Assembly (NCBI GenBank): GCA_004552615.1
Contig: SFNZ01000010.1
Coordinates: forward strand, 1-33,675
Source: Bacteroidales bacterium
Lineage (GTDB): Bacteria; Bacteroidota; Bacteroidia; Bacteroidales; UBA932
DNA length: 33,675 nt
Direction: 5' to 3'
Shown: piece after piece, positions 1-8,004 of the stretch
Numbering within the stretch: the first letter of the stretch is position 1
How the letters are laid out: every line of letters starts with the position of its first letter
Translations under genes and position numbers: made by a program
Notes under the pieces: generated by a model
What the model was told of the DNA's origin: nothing
Seen by the model: the letters and a program-made list of their open reading frames with translations, nothing else
The model's database searches: none

Positions 1-1092
1 AGGATCAGCGGCAAGGCCCGCATTGCCTCAGGTGCTGGGTACATCATAGCGCTTGCAGGGCCGATGGTTTTGTCAATGGTAATGTACTATAATTATTCCG
101 AGACGCCTTCGGGGGAATTGAAAGCCGCAGTGCTGCAGCCGGATTTCGACCCATACCAGAAGTTCCAGTCGCTTGACCAGAAGACCCAGAACAGAATTCT
201 GGAAGAGCTGATGACCAAGTCGCTTAAAAAATGTGACACATCGGAAATGGTCCTGGTCGTGGCTCCTGAGACGTTCACCGGGGACATGGAGCTTGAGGGA
301 AACGCTATTTACAGCAGTACATTGGCAGATTTCATTTCCTTCCTTCGGGAGCATCATTCAGCGAACCTGCTTTTCGGAGCGTCGGTACAGGAGAATATTT
401 TTTCTCCGAAACGTCCTTCCGAAACTGCGCGTAATCGCGGGAACGGCCGGTGGGTACAGCCGAGGAACTCCGCCCTGATTGTGGACAGTACGGGAGCACC
501 GCAGATTTACCACAAGTCGAAACTGGTCGTAGGCGTGGAGATGACTCCTTATCCTGCATTTTTCAGGAGAATAGATGACTTGCTCGGCGGTGTGATGGGA
601 CGATGCACCGGACAGGACGAGGTATCCCTGCTTCATTGTGTCCAGAGGGATACTGCCGGAAGGGTCGTTAGGGCTGTGCCTGTGGGCTGTGCAATCTGTT
701 ACGAATCTGTGTATCCGGAGCATTGTGCGGAATATGTGCGCAAAGGGGCCAAGGTCCTGGCTGTCATCACGAACGATGCGTGGTGGGGAAACACTCCGGG
801 CTACAGGCAACATTTGAGTTATGCTTCCCTGAGGGCGATCGAGACCAGACGATATATTGCCCGGAGCGCCAACACTGGCATATCCGCATTTATCAACAGC
901 CGCGGTGACATAATGTCTGAAACCGAGTGGTGGGAAACGAGTTATTTGGTGTCTGACATAAGGCTGCGCAATGACCAGACTTTCTTTGTCCGCTATGGGG
1001 ACATCATCGGCCGGGTCTGCACGTTCATGGCCCTGATGCTCCTCCTCGGGGTGGCCGTCCGGGCTTTTGTCAGAAGGCGGGAAGGGATTTAG
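1..1092 (+). CDS. lnt: Apolipoprotein N-acyltransferase, C-terminal part (5' end outside window)
   Basis: The reading frame is open from base 1, so the ATG at 64 is internal and the gene is truncated by the window edge. Lnt transfers the third acyl chain from phospholipid onto the N-terminal Cys of lipoproteins in the inner membrane. The nitrilase (CN-hydrolase) domain is intact. Counting from the ATG at 64, the expected Glu-Lys-Cys triad is visible as Glu69 (VAPETF), Lys151 (YHKSKL) and Cys212 (AICYES). NDAWWG and a substrate-loop-like region follow, then a final hydrophobic segment near residues 312-332, matching the C-terminal membrane helix of the family. The missing upstream part would hold the N-terminal membrane helices. 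Many lipoproteins elsewhere in the window are potential substrates. Family assignment is firm. Confidence 0.93.
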   Translation, partial: RISGKARIASGAGYIIALAGPMVLSMVMYYNYSETPSGELKAAVLQPDFDPYQKFQSLDQKTQNRILEELMTKSLKKCDTSEMVLVVAPETFTGDMELEGNAIYSSTLADFISFLREHHSANLLFGASVQENIFSPKRPSETARNRGNGRWVQPRNSALIVDSTGAPQIYHKSKLVVGVEMTPYPAFFRRIDDLLGGVMGRCTGQDEVSLLHCVQRDTAGRVVRAVPVGCAICYESVYPEHCAEYVRKGAKVLAVITNDAWWGNTPGYRQHLSYASLRAIETRRYIARSANTGISAFINSRGDIMSETEWWETSYLVSDIRLRNDQTFFVRYGDIIGRVCTFMALMLLLGVAVRAFVRRREGI

Positions 1093-1616
1093 TGGGTACT
1101 TGACGTAACGGGCAGCACGGCCTTGACGGGAAACACTTGACTTTCCAGGCAACATGGACTTGATTGTCACAGGCGGGGTCGCGCAGGAATGGGATGCTGC
1201 GCACTGAAAGATGGCAATGGTTAACGAAGAGAATGTACAGTCTGCGGCTATTCGGGCAAATCATCGCGCGAGCAAAAACCGCCCCTGTGACGTAGAACGG
1301 TGTTTTCCCCGGCAGATGAGGTCAATTTGGTCTCATCGCGCGAGCAAATCATGGCTATATTGCACAGATCGAGGATTATCTCGCGCGATGATTTGCTCGT
1401 AGTTTCTGCAGAATCTCCGTCCACCGTTCTATCCGTGAGAACCGGGTTTTCCGGCCGGACTGCTGAAATTACCCCTTTGTCCGTGAGACATTGCTTTATT
1501 CCGGACATTTTCCGATAAGCCAAATGCCACTCAAAGGACAATGCGGCATTATGCGGCAGAGCAGTATCGCATTTCTCCGGACCAGGCCCTCCCAAGCAGA
1601 GCTTGGGGGATTAACC
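1093..1616. other. Intergenic region with interlocked short inverted repeats, no convincing gene
   Basis: No frame here gives a recognisable protein; the short ORFs are low-complexity readings. A 17-bp element occurs at 1256-1272 and as an exact inverted copy at 1380-1396. Half of it (TCATCGCGCGAGCAAA) is repeated directly at 1261-1276 and 1333-1348. A second inverted pair is TAGAACGGTG at 1293-1302 with its complement at 1422-1431. The arms are interlocked rather than nested, so they do not form one simple hairpin. A short hairpin CCCAAGC/GCTTGGG lies near 1590-1607. Confidence 0.5.
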
Positions 1617-1830
1617 AGGCGTCATCAGACGCCGCGCGGAGAACAACGAAGCGCCGGCCTTGTGCCGATGGTGTGCACGCAGCGCCGATCGCCCCCTTGA
1701 AAAGGGGGTCGGGGGGATTGAGGAGGCGTCATCAGACGCCGCGCGGAGAACAACGAAGCGCCGGCCTTGTGCTGATGGTGTGCACGCAGCGCCGATCGCC
1801 CCCTTGAAAAGGGGGTCGGGGGGATTGAGG
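1617..1830. repeat. Tandem duplication, 2 x 107 bp, hairpin-containing intergenic repeat
   Basis: Copy 1 is 1617-1723 and copy 2 is 1724-1830. By eye they differ at one base (C at 1666, T at 1773), so the duplication is recent or homogenised. Each copy contains a CCCCCTTGAAAAGGGGG hairpin followed by a G-rich tract and begins with GGCGTCATCAGACGCC, itself a palindrome. The unit can be translated in several frames but resembles no protein. It looks like an intergenic REP-like element. Confidence 0.85.
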
Positions 1831-1844
1831 AGTCCCGAAGCGAA

Positions 1845-1890
1845 GCACAAATAAAACGGCGGAGTAAAAACCCCGCCGTTTTATTTGTGC
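1845..1890 (-). terminator. Strong hairpin terminator at the 3' end of tRNA-Leu
   Basis: The arms at 1845-1862 and 1873-1890 pair perfectly over 18 bp around a roughly 10-nt loop. On the minus strand the G-rich arm is followed by a run of five T in the loop. It overlaps the last bases of the tRNA (1888-1890), so it probably ends tRNA transcription and could act in both directions. Confidence 0.7.
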
Positions 1891-1969
1891 GAGCGAAGGG
1901 ACTCGAACCCATACGCACAAAGGCACCAGATCCTAAGTCTGGCTTGGCTACCAATTACAACACGCTCGC
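1888..1969 (-). tRNA. tRNA-Leu (anticodon UAG)
   Basis: Read on the minus strand, the 7-bp acceptor stem GCGAGCG/CGCTCGC is perfect and is followed by discriminator A at 1888. The anticodon stem CCAGA/TCTGG is perfect, and its 7-base loop CTTAGGA gives anticodon TAG (Leu, codon CUA). The variable region is long, as expected for a class II tRNA, and the TTCGAGT T-loop is present. CCA is not encoded. A hairpin terminator abuts the 3' end and a TACCTTTG promoter box lies about 85 nt upstream. Confidence 0.93.
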
Positions 1970-2054
1970 ATAAACCTTCCGGAAAGCCCCAAACTTGAGC
2001 CCATCATCAATAACGGCCTTTGGAAGCTGCCGATATTTGTATCCGAAAGGAGTA

Positions 2055-2062
2055 CAAAGGTA
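2055..2062 (-). promoter_or_regulatory. Promoter -7 box upstream of tRNA-Leu
   Basis: The minus strand reads TACCTTTG, a full match to the Bacteroidota -7 consensus TAnnTTTG, 85 nt before the tRNA 5' end. No clear -33 TTTG is seen at the usual 19-21 bp distance. It is back-to-back with the plus-strand box at 2084-2091. Confidence 0.5.
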
Positions 2063-2083
2063 GTAATATTATTTGAAAATTCC

Positions 2084-2091
2084 TAAATTTG
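2084..2091 (+). promoter_or_regulatory. Promoter -7 box for the methyltransferase-like gene
   Basis: TAAATTTG matches TAnnTTTG exactly and lies about 95 bp before the ATG at 2186. The -33 element is not obvious. It is divergent from the tRNA promoter. Confidence 0.4.
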
Positions 2092-2185
2092 CTTCAATTT
2101 GAGGAATCAGGGCACGCCGTGAAACTATTGCAGTCCACACACAAAAAAAGGACATCGGCACAGCTGACGATTGATATGAATACCA

Positions 2186-3250
2186 ATGAGTGGGAGCATG
2201 ACAGAGGACAAATATTCAGGATGGAAAGCCGCGCTGGCTGCGGTCAGGGATGCGAATAATGACGCGGCATGGGCGATGTCGGAATTCATCAACGAATCCC
2301 CCTGCGCCATAACCCCTGCATTGCTCCGGGAAATGAATTCAGGTATGGAGCTCCCGGAAGAACTGCTCTATGCCGTCCTGATGGCAGGAATGGCCGGAAT
2401 CCCTCCTGAAGACACGGACCTTACCACATATTTCATCGAATCGGTGAAATGCCTAGAGGCAGACCGATACAGGGAGGATTCCTACCTCCGGACAATCGTT
2501 TTCCCGGAAACCTCATCCGGAAACTGGCGTCTAACACACTATGCCTACAAACCATACGAGGCTTTCGTCAGGGATGACATCCGGCACGGAGAAGGCAACA
2601 GGGAAATCCCCCTGACAGGCTATTTCAAGGAACGTTTCGTATATCCAGCCGTGGAACAGGACGGGCGTGAATGGATGGCCGTCAAGCCGAGCGAGATAGA
2701 GACGATGCGCGAGGCGTTAAACATGATATCCGGAGACATTGCCGTATTCGGGCTCGGACTGGGATATTTCGCATTCATGGCCTCGCAGAACCCTGCAGTC
2801 AAGACGATAGACATCATAGAGAAAGACATTGATGCCATCAAGTTGTTCACCACGCACATCCTGCCACAATTCCCGAACAGGCACAAAATCAGGGAAATCA
2901 TCCATACCGACGCATTCGAATACATGGAGAAGAAAATGCAGCATCGCAACTACGGTTTTGCATTCATCGACCTGTGGCACGACGCCTCGGACGGTCTCCC
3001 CATGTACCTGAAAACCAAGCGGATGGAACATCTCAACCCCGAAGTGAAATTCCTCTACTGGGTGGAGAGAACCCTGTTGTCGGCATACAGATGGAGACTT
3101 TTCGACAGGATACTGGAAGAATCGGAATCGGCGGAGGAAGCGCTGGAGAAAATGTCCGACAAGTCATTGGCCCGACGGGCGGCCGCCGGTGAAGGAATCC
3201 GCGAAAATGATATTGAGGCAGACGCATCCGGTTCACAAATCATTGATTAA
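2186..3250 (+). CDS. Methyltransferase-fold (spermidine-synthase-like) protein of unknown substrate
   Basis: The 354-residue protein has a Rossmann methyltransferase core in its C-terminal half. A glycine-rich SAM loop GLGLGY is at 189-194, an acidic strand end IEKD at 211-214 (ribose-binding position), DAFEYM at 242-247, and FIDLWHD at 260-266 as motif IV. This order matches SAM methyltransferases and aminopropyltransferases. The N-terminal 150 residues are not recognised and carry no signal peptide or membrane segment, so a cytoplasmic protein is expected. The ATG at 2198 is an alternative start. It is a single gene after the tRNA, with its own -7 box. Fold is fairly sure; substrate and pathway are unknown. 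Confidence 0.75.
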   Translation: MSGSMTEDKYSGWKAALAAVRDANNDAAWAMSEFINESPCAITPALLREMNSGMELPEELLYAVLMAGMAGIPPEDTDLTTYFIESVKCLEADRYREDSYLRTIVFPETSSGNWRLTHYAYKPYEAFVRDDIRHGEGNREIPLTGYFKERFVYPAVEQDGREWMAVKPSEIETMREALNMISGDIAVFGLGLGYFAFMASQNPAVKTIDIIEKDIDAIKLFTTHILPQFPNRHKIREIIHTDAFEYMEKKMQHRNYGFAFIDLWHDASDGLPMYLKTKRMEHLNPEVKFLYWVERTLLSAYRWRLFDRILEESESAEEALEKMSDKSLARRAAAGEGIRENDIEADASGSQIID

Positions 3251-3268
3251 TATTTGAATAATCATTAT

Positions 3269-3276
3269 TATATTTG
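3269..3276 (+). promoter_or_regulatory. Promoter -7 box for the transglutaminase-like lipoprotein
   Basis: TATATTTG is an exact TAnnTTTG match in the 112-bp gap before the next gene. Transcription would start near 3283 and give a leader of about 80 nt. A TTTG at 3253-3256 is too close to serve as the -33 box. Confidence 0.5.
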
Positions 3277-3362
3277 CAATGACACCGCTCAAGCCTGCCA
3301 TATGGAACCGGCCAATCCGGATTGCGGATTGAAGAGCGGAAATACGAAAATATATCAACTAA

Positions 3363-5945
3363 ATGAATATGAAACACAAACTGTTCTTCACACTGACGGC
3401 TGTCCTGGCCATTCTGCCGGGATGTACCGGCGGCAAAGATGCCGATGGGCTGAAAATGAGCCGCGAAGAAGCCAAGGCAATGGACTTTCTATACGGGTCG
3501 ATGAGCATAGCCGACATCGGCGACTATGACAGCACCTACTTCCTCGGCAACGTGAGGACGGCGCTCAAGGCAAGGAAGGAAATGGACTGGGGCAGACAGG
3601 TGCCGGAGCAGCTGTTCATGCATTTCGTACTTCCTCCGAGAGTCAACAACGAGAGGCTGGACGACTTCAGGACAATGTATTACGACACCCTCAAGGCTCG
3701 CGTGGCAGGATTGTCCATGAAGGACGCCGCCCTGGAAATCAACCACTGGTGCCACGAGAAAGTCACCTACACCCCTTCTGACGCAAGGACTTCGTCACCA
3801 CTCGCCTCCATGCTCAATGCCGAAGGACGCTGCGGCGAGGAATCCACATTCACAGTCGCTGCAATGAGGACCGTGGGCATTCCGGCAAGACAGGTCTATA
3901 CCCCGAGATGGGCCCACACCGACGACAACCATGCATGGGTTGAAGTATGGACAGACGGAAAATGGTCTTTCCTCGGAGCCTGCGAACCTGAAGCGGCACT
4001 CAACATGGCATGGTTCAACGAACCGGCCGCAAGGGCAATGCTCATGCACACCCTGGTATTCGGAGACTACCACGGAGACGAGGACATAATCAGGAGGACA
4101 CATTCCTTCACTGAGATAAATGTCATCGGAAACTACGTGAAGACAAGAAACAACATTGTTAGGATCATTGACGGCAACGGCAATCCTGTCAGCGGCGCGG
4201 CCATCAATTTCTGCATATACAACTACGGTGAATTCTACCCTGCAGTAACCCTGAAAAGCGGAGAGGACGGCACGGCATCACTTCATACAGGTCTCGGAGA
4301 CATGCTCGTATGGGCTTACAAGGACGGATGCTTCGGCAAAGCCCTCCTGAGCGGAAACGGGGACAATGCCGGGGCAGAGCCGGAGTGCAGGGCCGATATC
4401 GCATTGACTCTCACGGACTCCGACCTAATCGCCGAGGACATTGACATCAATCCTCCGGCTCCGGGAAAGATTCCTGCAGAAGCTGACGAGGCAGCCGTGG
4501 AAGCCAACAAGCTGAGGCTCGCCGTGGAGGATTCCATAAGACTCGCATACAAGGCCACATTCGCAGGAGACATCCCAGACGCGAAAGGCAACTGGCGGGA
4601 AATCAAGGCATTCCTCGAATATGCAGAATCCTGCGGCCAGCGCGGCAGAGCCATGGACATTCTGGACAATATAAGCCGGAAGGATGTCAGGGACACTGAC
4701 AGGAAGGTGCTCAAGGATGCCCTCGATTCAGCCCCTGTGCTCGCGGAAGGATATGACGGGAGCCTCTATGCAGCATACGTACTCTGCCCGAGAATCGGCG
4801 GAGAATTCCTCCAGCCATATCATGATGCAATCCGTGCCGCGCTTGTTCCTGAAACAGGCCAGAGCCCTGAACCTGAGGCAGTCATAGGATGGTGCGAGAA
4901 GAACATCGCCAATGCCGACAGCCTCAATCCGAGACGCCTTCAGGCCACTCCTGCCGGGACATTGAAGACACGCAAGGCAGACTCCAGGTCCAAGGACATA
5001 TTCACTGTGGCGGCCCTCAGGACTTTCGGCATTCCGGCGAGGATAGACATACTCACAGGAAAGGCCCAGTACGTTTCACGCGAATCCGGGGAATGGCTCG
5101 GCATCGGCAAGGGGACCGGAACCGGTATTGCACCGTCAAAGGGGTGGATAACAATTCGTTACACTCCGGGAGAAGGCACTCTTGACAATCCTGAATACTA
5201 TCGTCATTTCACAATCAGCCGTCTTGACGGAGGTGCCAGGCGCGTACTCGAATTCGAGGGCGGAGACGCCACAGAGCTCGGAGCTGACGCTTCGGCAAAA
5301 TATTTCAGCAGGCCGTTCCAGCTCGAGACCGGAGCATATCTCCTCACGACCGGAAGCAGGATGGCGAGCGGAAAGGTTCTGGCAAGGATGGTCTCGTTCA
5401 TCGTGGACGAAGGAAAGACAACCGATGTCAGCATGATAATGCGGCAGGCACCGGAAGACGTGGGAGTCATCGGCTCCATGGATGCAGAGAAGACATACAC
5501 CCCGCATGAAAGTATAGGTGCAGCTGTCAGGGAAGGTGACCTGGACAAATCAATCCTCTCGACCACCGGAAGAGGCTATTTCCTGATCGTGGTGGCAGGT
5601 TCAGGTGACGAACCGACCAATCATGCCCTCAGGGACCTTGCAGGAATCAAGGACGTGCTCGCAGGATGGAACAGGCCGATATTGATACTCAGCTCTTCTG
5701 CAAGGGATGCCTCTACACTCAAGATGCCTGAAGGAGAAGGCGGACAATTCCTTGCGGACAATGCCCACTTCGGAATTGACAATGACAATGCCGTACGCAC
5801 GATGATATGCGACGGCTGCCACAGCAAATCCTCCACCCTCCCGGTGGTGGCTCTCTGCGACAGCTTCGGCAGAATCGTGTATCTTTCAACGGGTTACAAC
5901 ACCTCACTCGGCATCCAGCTCAGGAACGTTATCGGAAAACTCTGA
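3363..5945 (+). CDS. Surface lipoprotein with transglutaminase-like domains and a thioredoxin-like tail
   Basis: The 860-residue product starts with a lipoprotein signal peptide (LPGC, Cys21). The first transglutaminase-like domain (about 120-215) shows a Cys-His pair: Cys157 in GRCGEES and His190 in DNHAWVEVW; this fold includes cysteine peptidases and protein-crosslinking enzymes. A carboxypeptidase-regulatory-like beta domain follows (about 265-330). A second partial transglutaminase-like stretch lies near 540-565 (FTVAALRTFGIPARI), with no obvious catalytic Cys. The last 125 residues (about 736-860) resemble a thioredoxin/redoxin fold; CxxC is absent from the usual site, though a CDGC occurs at 816-819. 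ATG at 3369 is an alternative start. The gene stops 1 bp from the convergent cutC. Likely periplasmic or surface exposed; substrate unknown. Confidence 0.82.
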   Translation: MNMKHKLFFTLTAVLAILPGCTGGKDADGLKMSREEAKAMDFLYGSMSIADIGDYDSTYFLGNVRTALKARKEMDWGRQVPEQLFMHFVLPPRVNNERLDDFRTMYYDTLKARVAGLSMKDAALEINHWCHEKVTYTPSDARTSSPLASMLNAEGRCGEESTFTVAAMRTVGIPARQVYTPRWAHTDDNHAWVEVWTDGKWSFLGACEPEAALNMAWFNEPAARAMLMHTLVFGDYHGDEDIIRRTHSFTEINVIGNYVKTRNNIVRIIDGNGNPVSGAAINFCIYNYGEFYPAVTLKSGEDGTASLHTGLGDMLVWAYKDGCFGKALLSGNGDNAGAEPECRADIALTLTDSDLIAEDIDINPPAPGKIPAEADEAAVEANKLRLAVEDSIRLAYKATFAGDIPDAKGNWREIKAFLEYAESCGQRGRAMDILDNISRKDVRDTDRKVLKDALDSAPVLAEGYDGSLYAAYVLCPRIGGEFLQPYHDAIRAALVPETGQSPEPEAVIGWCEKNIANADSLNPRRLQATPAGTLKTRKADSRSKDIFTVAALRTFGIPARIDILTGKAQYVSRESGEWLGIGKGTGTGIAPSKGWITIRYTPGEGTLDNPEYYRHFTISRLDGGARRVLEFEGGDATELGADASAKYFSRPFQLETGAYLLTTGSRMASGKVLARMVSFIVDEGKTTDVSMIMRQAPEDVGVIGSMDAEKTYTPHESIGAAVREGDLDKSILSTTGRGYFLIVVAGSGDEPTNHALRDLAGIKDVLAGWNRPILILSSSARDASTLKMPEGEGGQFLADNAHFGIDNDNAVRTMICDGCHSKSSTLPVVALCDSFGRIVYLSTGYNTSLGIQLRNVIGKL

Positions 5946-5946
5946 G

Positions 5947-6687
5947 TTACCTGCCCACCAGCAGGCTCACGATGTCCGAGCTGGTGCGCATGACAAGTCC
6001 GGGACCGGCAGACGGTTCATCGAACCCGAGTTCCGGAACATGATGAAGACATAGGTCAGGAACAGGCTTACGGGCAGTGGAATGAAATTCCGAAGCACCC
6101 GTAAGCCTTTCTATTTCAGCAATATTGGAAGGATTCACCCCGGAACCCGGCATTACGGTGATACGCCCGGCGGCCTGCCTGACAAGCCCGGCTATGAGAG
6201 GAGCGCCGTCGAGGGCTTTCGGTCTCTGTCCGGATGTAAGAAGATGATCGAATCCCATTGAAATAATCTGCTCCAGGGCCGTCTTCGGATCACGGCACAC
6301 ATCGAATGCCCGGTGGAAAGTAATGTTCATCCCGTCAGCCGCACTGACGAATGCACGGCAGGCTTCCATGTCTATGTCACCGTCCGGAGTGAGCACCCCG
6401 ACGACGACTCCCGACACACCTGACATGCGGCAGAACGAAATATCCTCCAGCATTGTCCTGATTTCCGAAGGAGAATAACAGAAACACCCCTCTACGGAAC
6501 GGATGAGGACATTCACGGCCAGTCCCTCATGGGTGCCGGCCTCCCTGACAGCCTCCCTAATAAGGCCGCATGACGGGGTCACTCCCCCGCCCCCGAGAGC
6601 AGAACATAATTCAATCCTGATGGCACCGCCCTTGCCGGCCTCATGCACGTCTTGAACTGAAGTGCAGCATACTTCTATCTTTCTCAT
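5947..6687 (-). CDS. cutC: CutC family protein (copper homeostasis family)
   Basis: The product, 246 residues from the ATG at 6687, is the CutC TIM-barrel protein. It begins with the family signature MRKIEVCCTS, followed by RIELCSAL and GGGVTPSCGLI, then NVLIR, FHRAFD, LLTSGQ and MPGSGV in the expected order, ending with FHSTAR. Historically it is linked to copper tolerance, but the biochemical role is unsettled. The frame extends 13 codons upstream to a TTG, but that TTG lies inside a perfect promoter -7 box (6724-6731), which argues for the ATG at 6687 and a short leader. It converges on the preceding lipoprotein gene with 1 bp between stop codons. Confidence 0.92.
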   Translation of the reverse strand: MRKIEVCCTSVQDVHEAGKGGAIRIELCSALGGGGVTPSCGLIREAVREAGTHEGLAVNVLIRSVEGCFCYSPSEIRTMLEDISFCRMSGVSGVVVGVLTPDGDIDMEACRAFVSAADGMNITFHRAFDVCRDPKTALEQIISMGFDHLLTSGQRPKALDGAPLIAGLVRQAAGRITVMPGSGVNPSNIAEIERLTGASEFHSTARKPVPDLCLHHVPELGFDEPSAGPGLVMRTSSDIVSLLVGR

Positions 6688-6723
6688 ATCATGAAAACGT
6701 TTCCAAAATTCCGGATTCTCATG

Positions 6724-6731
6724 CAAAAATA
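6724..6731 (-). promoter_or_regulatory. Promoter -7 box for cutC
   Basis: The minus strand reads TATTTTTG, an exact TAnnTTTG match about 37 bp before the cutC ATG. A -33 box is not clear. Its position decides the cutC start, since the longer TTG frame would begin inside it. Confidence 0.5.
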
Positions 6732-6824
6732 CTCTTTTTTTGGACCTGACGCTTCATTTTTACATTGACTTTGCATATATTTACAAAGAAGTTCCGCATG
6801 CGCGGGAGAAAAAGTATTGAGACT

Positions 6825-7988
6825 ATGAAGATGGGAAAGACTCCGGCATTGGACTCGGAGTACATCATTGACGGAGCAAAAATGGAATTCACGCCAAGGC
6901 AGCTGCTTGAGAGTGCCTCCGGCAAGGCATGCACGGCAGAAGCCGCAGGACAGATCGTGGACGAGAGCATTGACCCTTCACCCGCTGTCGGATTCTTCGA
7001 CCTCGAGGCCATATCAGCAGTCAAGCACGCACTCGTGGCAGACAAGGACCGGCCGAGAAACATTCCTCTTGACTGTGCCGGCAGCATTTCGGTATCTGAC
7101 GCCGCGAGATCGGTCGTGGATACGCTCTGGAAAGATGGACATTTCCGTATTGGAGACCTCGAGGCTCGTGTGGAATGGGTATGGAACGGAGAGCCGACAG
7201 GCAGTCTTGCGGCATTCTATTCCTCCGTGTCGGAAATTTGCAGCTATTTCGACATGCTGGGCATCAGGATTGACGGATACTCTATCTCCGGGAGTTCTTC
7301 CACAAACACAGTCCGTTTCAGGATGGGAGTTGCAGCCTCTGCCTCAGCAGCATCCGGTAATGGGCCTCTCGATATGGATGAAAACCAGGAACCAATATAT
7401 GAAGTCCCTTTCAGGACACCTGACCCGCATATGCTCGAGACGCGCAAATGCCGGGAAACATTGGAGGGAAACAAAGGCAACTGGCTGATTTACATTCCTT
7501 TCGACACATGTAGCCACAGACTGGGAGGATCCCTTTTGTCGGAATTGTCCGGCATCCCGGGCGGAAAGGCTCCCGACATTCTTGACACGGATTATTTCAT
7601 GGACTGCTATGAGGTGGTCAGGGAGTTCGTGGAAGACGGAATCATCCTGTCAGGCGTTACAGTGGGTGCAGGAGGCCTGATGGCCGCACTTGAGAGGATG
7701 GCTTCCGGCGGACACGGAATCGATGCGGACATAGAGAGCATCATGCAATCCTACAAGGAGAATGACACCGCGAAAATCCTGTTCTCGGAGATTCCCGGGG
7801 CAGTCATCGAGATACCTTCATCCGACTTCGACTACGTGGATGCCGAACTCCTGCTGCAGGACGTGGCCTATTACCCGATCGGGCATCCGGGTCCCGAAGG
7901 AGTCAGGGTGAACAGAGGAAGCAACAACAGCATTTCCGGTATCCTGCAGTCACTTATGGACGTGCAGGCAGCGGAAGGCGAAGACTGA
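6825..7988 (+). CDS. PurL/AIR-synthase-like protein of unknown function
   Basis: The 387-residue product resembles the second half of FGAM synthase (PurL) and related AIR synthases, but is divergent. The N-terminal half has the layout of the AIRS ATP-binding domain. The C-terminal half shows FDTCSHRLGGS, where PurL has its LGGSEYL-type motif, then a GAGGLMAALERMA segment like the PurL DGGLAVAL helix, and ILFSEIPGAVIEI like the LFGESPGR strand. The canonical SDGG-type metal/nucleotide residues are altered, so FGAM synthase activity is doubtful. The frame runs upstream to a TTG at 6765; ATG at 6825 is preferred (6798 and 6831 are alternatives). It lies 16 bp upstream of the PIN-PhoH gene, suggesting co-transcription. 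Confidence 0.7.
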   Translation: MKMGKTPALDSEYIIDGAKMEFTPRQLLESASGKACTAEAAGQIVDESIDPSPAVGFFDLEAISAVKHALVADKDRPRNIPLDCAGSISVSDAARSVVDTLWKDGHFRIGDLEARVEWVWNGEPTGSLAAFYSSVSEICSYFDMLGIRIDGYSISGSSSTNTVRFRMGVAASASAASGNGPLDMDENQEPIYEVPFRTPDPHMLETRKCRETLEGNKGNWLIYIPFDTCSHRLGGSLLSELSGIPGGKAPDILDTDYFMDCYEVVREFVEDGIILSGVTVGAGGLMAALERMASGGHGIDADIESIMQSYKENDTAKILFSEIPGAVIEIPSSDFDYVDAELLLQDVAYYPIGHPGPEGVRVNRGSNNSISGILQSLMDVQAAEGED

Positions 7989-8004
7989 TAAAAACCACAT
8001 TGCA

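Noticed and set aside
358..1170. 270-residue minus-strand ORF opposite lnt
   Set aside because: Shadow of the lnt coding strand, with no recognisable motif.
1541..1954. Several overlapping ORFs on both strands across the 107-bp repeat
   Set aside because: The same peptide appears twice because the DNA is duplicated; the frames follow the repeat and resemble no protein.
6688..6726. Longer cutC starting at TTG 6726
   Set aside because: The TTG lies within a perfect -7 promoter box and the family N-terminus begins at the ATG at 6687.
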